A stretch of 64,000 bases of DNA from Pacificitalea sp040119125 (GTDB lineage: Bacteria > Pseudomonadota > Alphaproteobacteria > Rhodobacterales > Rhodobacteraceae): contig JBEDTR010000004.1 in the NCBI GenBank assembly GCA_040119125.1, positions 62,001 through 126,000 of the forward strand. Reading direction: 5' to 3'. A program made the position numbers and the translations under genes. Below, piece after piece: positions 60,836 through 64,000 of this stretch. Position 1 is the first letter of the stretch. The number at the start of each line of letters is the position of its first letter. The notes below the pieces were generated by a model. It was not told where the DNA came from. It made no database searches and saw only the letters and a list, made by a program, of their open reading frames with translations.

Positions 60836-61339
60836 ATGCCGGCAGATGGTCCCGCCGGGGGTGAGAACCTCCTGTTCCTGACAGATGAGCAGCTCCGCAA
60901 GGGGATTGAGGCGATGTTCTTCGCCTATCGCGGGTTCACCGCAGACCCGGACCGGATTCTGGAGGCGAAAGGTTATGGCCGCGCGCATCACCGTGCCGTG
61001 CATTTCATTCATCGCTCGCCGGGCACGACGGTCAACAACCTGCTCTCGATCCTCGGGGTCACCAAGCAGTCACTGAACCGGGTGCTGCGCACGCTGATCG
61101 AAGACGGGCTGGTGCGAAGCAAGGTCGGCATTCGCGACAAGCGGGAACGCCATCTGAGCCTCACGGAAAGCGGGCTTGCCCTAGAGCAGCAATTGAGTGA
61201 CGCCCAACGGGCCCGCATGCGCGATGCCTATCGTCGGGCCGGTCCTGACGCGGTGGTCGGCTTTCGTCAGGTGCTGGAAGCGATGATGGACCCAGAGCCG
61301 CGCCGCCGCTACACGGCGCTGCGTGACGGTGGGCAATAG
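60836..61339 (+). CDS. petP: MarR-family regulator PetP
   Basis: A 167-residue winged-helix protein. The recognition-helix region is LLSILGVTKQSLNRVLRTL and the wing is RSKVGIRDKRERHLSLTESG. This, with petR 50 bases downstream, matches the Rhodobacter petP-petR pair described next to the cytochrome bc1 genes. RBS GAGGG precedes the ATG. Two dyads upstream are candidate operators. The cytochrome bc1 genes petABC are not present in this window. Confidence 0.88.
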   Translation: MPADGPAGGENLLFLTDEQLRKGIEAMFFAYRGFTADPDRILEAKGYGRAHHRAVHFIHRSPGTTVNNLLSILGVTKQSLNRVLRTLIEDGLVRSKVGIRDKRERHLSLTESGLALEQQLSDAQRARMRDAYRRAGPDAVVGFRQVLEAMMDPEPRRRYTALRDGGQ

Positions 61340-61389
61340 CCGTTACCGAGTGACAACAGGCGCCCGGACGGCGTGACGGAGGATTAAGT

Positions 61390-62136
61390 GTGACCGAGAC
61401 CCTGACCACGGCCGAGCGCAGCCCGCTCGCCACTCCCGAACAGGTCGAGGCGCATCTGCTGATCGTCGATGACGACGAACGTATCCGGGCCCTGTTGCAG
61501 AAATTCTTAGTGCGGCACGGGTTCATCGTGACCACTGCCCGGGATGCCGCCCATGCGCGACGGTTGATGCAGGGGCTGGAATTCGACCTGCTCGTGTTGG
61601 ATGTCATGATGCCGGGCGAGGACGGGCTGAGCCTGACGACGGATCTGCGCCGCCGGATCGCGACCCCCATCCTGCTGCTGACCGCGCGCGGCGATACCGA
61701 TGATCGCATCGCAGGCTTAGAAGCTGGGGCCGACGATTACCTCGCCAAGCCGTTCGAGCCGAAGGAATTGCTGCTGCGGATCAACGCCATCCTGCGCCGC
61801 GTTCCCGTTGCCGTGCGTCCAGACGGCGCGCCGAAAGTGCTGCATCTGGGGCAGGTGCGCTACGATGTCGAGCGTGGAGAGCTATGGCATGGGCAGGACC
61901 AGATCCGTCTGACCGCAACTGAAAGCGCACTGATGCGCATTTTTGCCGCCAGCCCCGCCGCCCCTTTGAGCCGACAGCATTTAGTCGAGGAACTGGGCCG
62001 CGATGATGGGCAGGCGCAAGAACGCGCGGTCGACGTGCAGATTACCCGCTTGCGCCGCAAGATCGAGACGGACCCCAAGCAGCCGCGCTATCTCCAGACC
62101 GTGCGGGGCGCGGGCTACATGCTCGCGCCGGACTGA
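61390..62136 (+). CDS. petR: OmpR-family response regulator PetR
   Basis: A 248-residue response regulator. The receiver has LIVDDDERI, the phospho-Asp in LLVLDVMMPGEDG, switch Thr in LLLTARG and Lys in YLAKPFEPKEL. The C-terminal winged helix of OmpR/PhoB type has RLRRKIETDPKQPRYLQTVRGAGYM. GTG start after GGAGG. It sits with petP. Known in R. capsulatus as needed for growth and linked to the bc1 operon; no cognate kinase is adjacent here. Confidence 0.93.
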   Translation: MTETLTTAERSPLATPEQVEAHLLIVDDDERIRALLQKFLVRHGFIVTTARDAAHARRLMQGLEFDLLVLDVMMPGEDGLSLTTDLRRRIATPILLLTARGDTDDRIAGLEAGADDYLAKPFEPKELLLRINAILRRVPVAVRPDGAPKVLHLGQVRYDVERGELWHGQDQIRLTATESALMRIFAASPAAPLSRQHLVEELGRDDGQAQERAVDVQITRLRRKIETDPKQPRYLQTVRGAGYMLAPD

Positions 62137-62146
62137 GGGGCGGCGC

Positions 62147-62161
62147 GGGGCGGCGCGCCCC
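62147..62161. other. Short GC hairpin between convergent petR and the NDUFA9-like gene
   Basis: Perfect stem GGGGCG / CGCCCC with loop GCG, next to a direct repeat of GGGGCGGCGC. No T-run. It may mark the ends of both transcripts. Confidence 0.3.
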
Positions 62162-62169
62162 GGGCTGGA

Positions 62170-63153
62170 TCAGCTGCGCAGGTTTTGCGCAGATTCCTTG
62201 ACTGCCGCATATTGCCCCGACGGACGATAGCGCCACAGGTAATCGGGCAGAACCGCTTCCATGGAGATTGGCGTGATGCCAAGATCGGCAAACCCGCGTG
62301 CACCGTCGCTGACGACGTTGTCGCGTGACAGGTTGCGCACCTGATCGCGGGTCAGGACGGTGTTGTGGAACAGGCCCAGCGTCAGCGTTTCCAGCAGGTC
62401 AAAGCCGCCCGCCATCAGCCGTGCCAGCCAGAACGGCTGATTGACGATCAGGCGCCGGCGGCGGATCTCGGCCAGCATGTTCTGCATCAATTCCCGGAAC
62501 GTATCGATGTCGGGACCGCCGAGTTCGTAGATGCCCGGCGCCGCCTGACCCAAGACGCCCATTTCGGCGGCGCGGGCGACATCATCGACATGCACGGGCT
62601 GAAATTTGGTATCGGCTCCGACGACCGGCAGGATCGGCCCCAGCCGCGACATGGAAGCAAAGCGGTTGAAGAATTCATCCTCTTGGCCAAACACGATGGA
62701 CGGGCGCAGGATCACCGCATTGGGGAAAGCGTCGAGTACGACCGCCTCGCCCTGCGCCTTGGTGCGGGCATAGGCGCTGTCGCTGTCGGCATCCGCGCCG
62801 ATTGCAGAAATCTGCACCAGCGTCGCGACACCTTCCGCGGCGGCCAGACGTGCCACACGGCCTGCGCCCTCGGTCTGCACAGCGGCAAAGTTGTTTTTGC
62901 CGTTCTCGGTCAGGATGCCGACGCAGTTGACCACGGCATCCGCGCCCGTCAGTGCCTGACGGACCGATGCTTCGTCGCGGATGTTACAAAGGATCGGCTC
63001 GACCTGGCCGACAGTGCCGTAGGTGCGCACAAAGCCGGCCTCGTTCGGGCGGCGGCAGGCTACCCGGACGCGCCAGCCGTTCTTGGCCATGCGGCGTGCA
63101 ATGTAGCGACCGACGAACCCGGAACCGCCGTAGATGGTGACGAGCTTGGACAT
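62170..63153 (-). CDS. NDUFA9-like (complex I-associated) NAD(P)-binding protein
   Basis: A 327-residue atypical short-chain dehydrogenase. The Rossmann motif is TIYGGSGFVGRYIARRM near residue 6, and YARTKAQGE holds a Tyr and Lys at YxxxK. The LRPSIVFGQEDEFFNRFASM and PVHVDDVARA segments are typical of proteobacterial homologues of complex I NDUFA9. The catalytic role is unclear; homologues may bind quinone or NADPH. ATG at 63153 follows AGGAGG. Confidence 0.88.
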   Translation of the reverse strand: MSKLVTIYGGSGFVGRYIARRMAKNGWRVRVACRRPNEAGFVRTYGTVGQVEPILCNIRDEASVRQALTGADAVVNCVGILTENGKNNFAAVQTEGAGRVARLAAAEGVATLVQISAIGADADSDSAYARTKAQGEAVVLDAFPNAVILRPSIVFGQEDEFFNRFASMSRLGPILPVVGADTKFQPVHVDDVARAAEMGVLGQAAPGIYELGGPDIDTFRELMQNMLAEIRRRRLIVNQPFWLARLMAGGFDLLETLTLGLFHNTVLTRDQVRNLSRDNVVSDGARGFADLGITPISMEAVLPDYLWRYRPSGQYAAVKESAQNLRS

Positions 63154-63372
63154 GGTCGGGCCTCCTGAGCGTGACTTGCTTCCTGATAGCGGCAGGGCGC
63201 CGGGGGAACAAGGCGCTTTCACCTATGCGGCAGTGTCTGCGCCCCGGTTAGTGACGGGTTCAGGTCTGCGCCGATCCGGGTCGTGAGGGCAGGGCGCGTC
63301 CGGGGAGGGGGCGTGATCCAAGCGCGAAAATGATGCCGTTGCGGCAGGATCAAAATCTTTCGCAGAACCGTG

Positions 63373-63400
63373 TTGACACCCCCCGGCACCACCGTTAAAT
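63373..63400 (+). promoter_or_regulatory. Promoter of tRNA-Leu
   Basis: TTGACA at 63373-63378 and TTAAAT at 63395-63400, spaced by 16 bases, closely match the sigma-70 consensus. The tRNA starts 19 bases after the -10 element. Confidence 0.85.
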
Positions 63401-63418
63401 CCCGCCTCCACGACACCT

Positions 63419-63505
63419 GCCCAGGTGGCGGAATTGGTAGACGCGCTAGCTTCAGGTGCTAGTATTCGCAAGGATGTGGAGGTTCGAGTCCTCTCCTGGG
63501 CACCA
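63419..63505 (+). tRNA. tRNA-Leu (anticodon CAG)
   Basis: An 87-base class II tRNA with encoded CCA. The acceptor stem pairs GCCCAGG with CCTGGGC. The anticodon loop TTCAGGT between CTAGC and GCTAG gives CAG at 63453-63455, decoding CUG. A long variable arm and the GGTTCGAGTCC T-arm are present. It sits between a strong promoter and a strong terminator as a single-gene unit. Confidence 0.97.
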
Positions 63506-63516
63506 AATATCCCGCG

Positions 63517-63543
63517 AAAAAACCCAGCAGTGCTGGGTTTTTT
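63517..63543. terminator. Terminator after tRNA-Leu
   Basis: Stem AACCCAGC / GCTGGGTT with an AGT loop, flanked by runs of A on one side and T on the other, so it works in both directions. It is 12 bases after the tRNA. Confidence 0.9.
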
Positions 63544-63643
63544 GCGTTTTAGGGGCTCTTTTCGGGTCTAGGGGCGCAGGTCATCCTGTAGCGGCGGGTC
63601 GCACAGCGTTTCATCAAGATCGGTTCGACTGACGGCGTGTTGC

Positions 63644-64000
63644 TCACGGACCGTTTCGTTTCAAAGACATATGATATTCAAAACGGTCGGCGGGGTGCTG
63701 GCTGACGCTGACGTAAATCAGCTTCCCGGCAGAGCAATACTGGCGCCGAATTTCCAGCGCCAGCTCTTGTGGCCGGGTTTTGAGCAAAGTGCATAGGTCG
63801 GGCGGCAGGACGCTTGGGCGGATCACCTGACGGACTTCGTCGACAACGCGGCCGTAACGGCTGGCGATGCGGGTCGCGATGAGCTCCGAATATTCTCCGA
63901 TATCATGGATGACGTCCGGCAGGCTGCTGTCGACGAAGTTTTCGGTGTAGCAGATCGGCGGTGCATCGGTCGTCAGATCGGACCGCAGCGTTTCCACCCG
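63644..64000 (-). CDS. GntR family (UTRA-type) regulator, C-terminal fragment
   Basis: At least 118 residues of the frame are visible and it runs off the right edge, so the start and DNA-binding domain are missing. The sequence resembles the UTRA effector-binding domain of HutC-type GntR regulators: ICYTENFVDSSLPDVI, ALEIRRQYCSAGKLIYVSVSQHP and the closing ADRFEYHMSLKR. Effector and targets are unknown. It is downstream of the tRNA-Leu terminator on the opposite strand. Confidence 0.8.
   Translation of the reverse strand, partial: RVETLRSDLTTDAPPICYTENFVDSSLPDVIHDIGEYSELIATRIASRYGRVVDEVRQVIRPSVLPPDLCTLLKTRPQELALEIRRQYCSAGKLIYVSVSQHPADRFEYHMSLKRNGP

Noticed and set aside
63506..64000. Possible integration site at tRNA-Leu
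   Set aside because: No repeat of the tRNA 3' end, no integrase and a normal terminator directly after the gene.
1..64000. CRISPR arrays, insertion sequences, rRNA operons
   Set aside because: No regularly spaced repeats, transposase genes, terminal repeats or rRNA sequence were seen in the window.

Overview
This 64 kb window is ordinary chromosomal DNA of a GC-rich alphaproteobacterium, most likely of the family Rhodobacteraceae. The evidence is the family-type acidic porin, the petP-petR pair, the DUF3576-leuS-lptE-holA block, the DUF5928 glycosyltransferase next to a NodH-like sulfotransferase, and a perfect CtrA-type box. No insertion sequence, prophage or CRISPR array was seen. One tRNA gene, Leu(CAG), is present.

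Layout. 0-5.2 kb: a YggT tail, recQ, a small membrane protein, smpB, sseA and an aromatic aminotransferase. 5.3-14 kb: amtB-glnK facing a class A penicillin-binding protein, then small Rhodobacteraceae-type proteins, a glutathionyl-hydroquinone reductase, a degenerate receiver protein with a CtrA box, and a lytic transglycosylase. 13.8-18.7 kb (minus): holA, lptE, leuS and a DUF3576 lipoprotein. 18.9-25.5 kb: a porin, a TPR-sulfotransferase, yggS, an IalB-like protein, a ReAV-type asparaginase, radC and dedA. 25.5-29.5 kb: dnaK-dnaJ with a candidate sigma-32 promoter, and a divergent alkB.

29.5-40.2 kb is the most accessory-looking part. It holds an ABC-2 polysaccharide export permease, cysQ, kdsB, galU, galE, two tandem duplicate glycosyltransferases, a DUF5928/Branch-type glycosyltransferase and a two-domain sulfotransferase. 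Together these suggest synthesis and decoration of a surface glycan that may contain Kdo, glucose or galactose, and sulfate. CysQ would remove the PAP that sulfotransferases produce.

40.4-45.5 kb (minus) is a lipopolysaccharide block in the order rnd, kdsD, lptC, lptA, lptB, hpf, ptsN. rpoN, common between lptB and hpf elsewhere, is absent. 45.7-51.0 kb encodes a full arginine-to-spermidine route: arginine decarboxylase, a carboxyspermidine dehydrogenase-like enzyme, carboxy(nor)spermidine decarboxylase and agmatinase. 51-63 kb holds a metallo-beta-lactamase-fold protein with an altered metal motif, an SseB-like protein, a uracil-DNA glycosylase-family protein, a receiver protein and hybrid kinase behind a 17-bp palindrome, a caspase-like protein lacking its catalytic Cys, a DMT transporter, ilvE, petP-petR and an NDUFA9-like reductase. 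The window ends with tRNA-Leu and a GntR-family gene cut by the edge.

The strongest unexplained signals are regulatory: two copies of a GTCARC-N3-GCTGAC dyad between ilvE and petP, a perfect CtrA box before a degenerate receiver, a 17-bp palindrome before a two-component pair, and an 11-bp-arm inverted repeat before speA. Everything was read by eye; no homology search was run.
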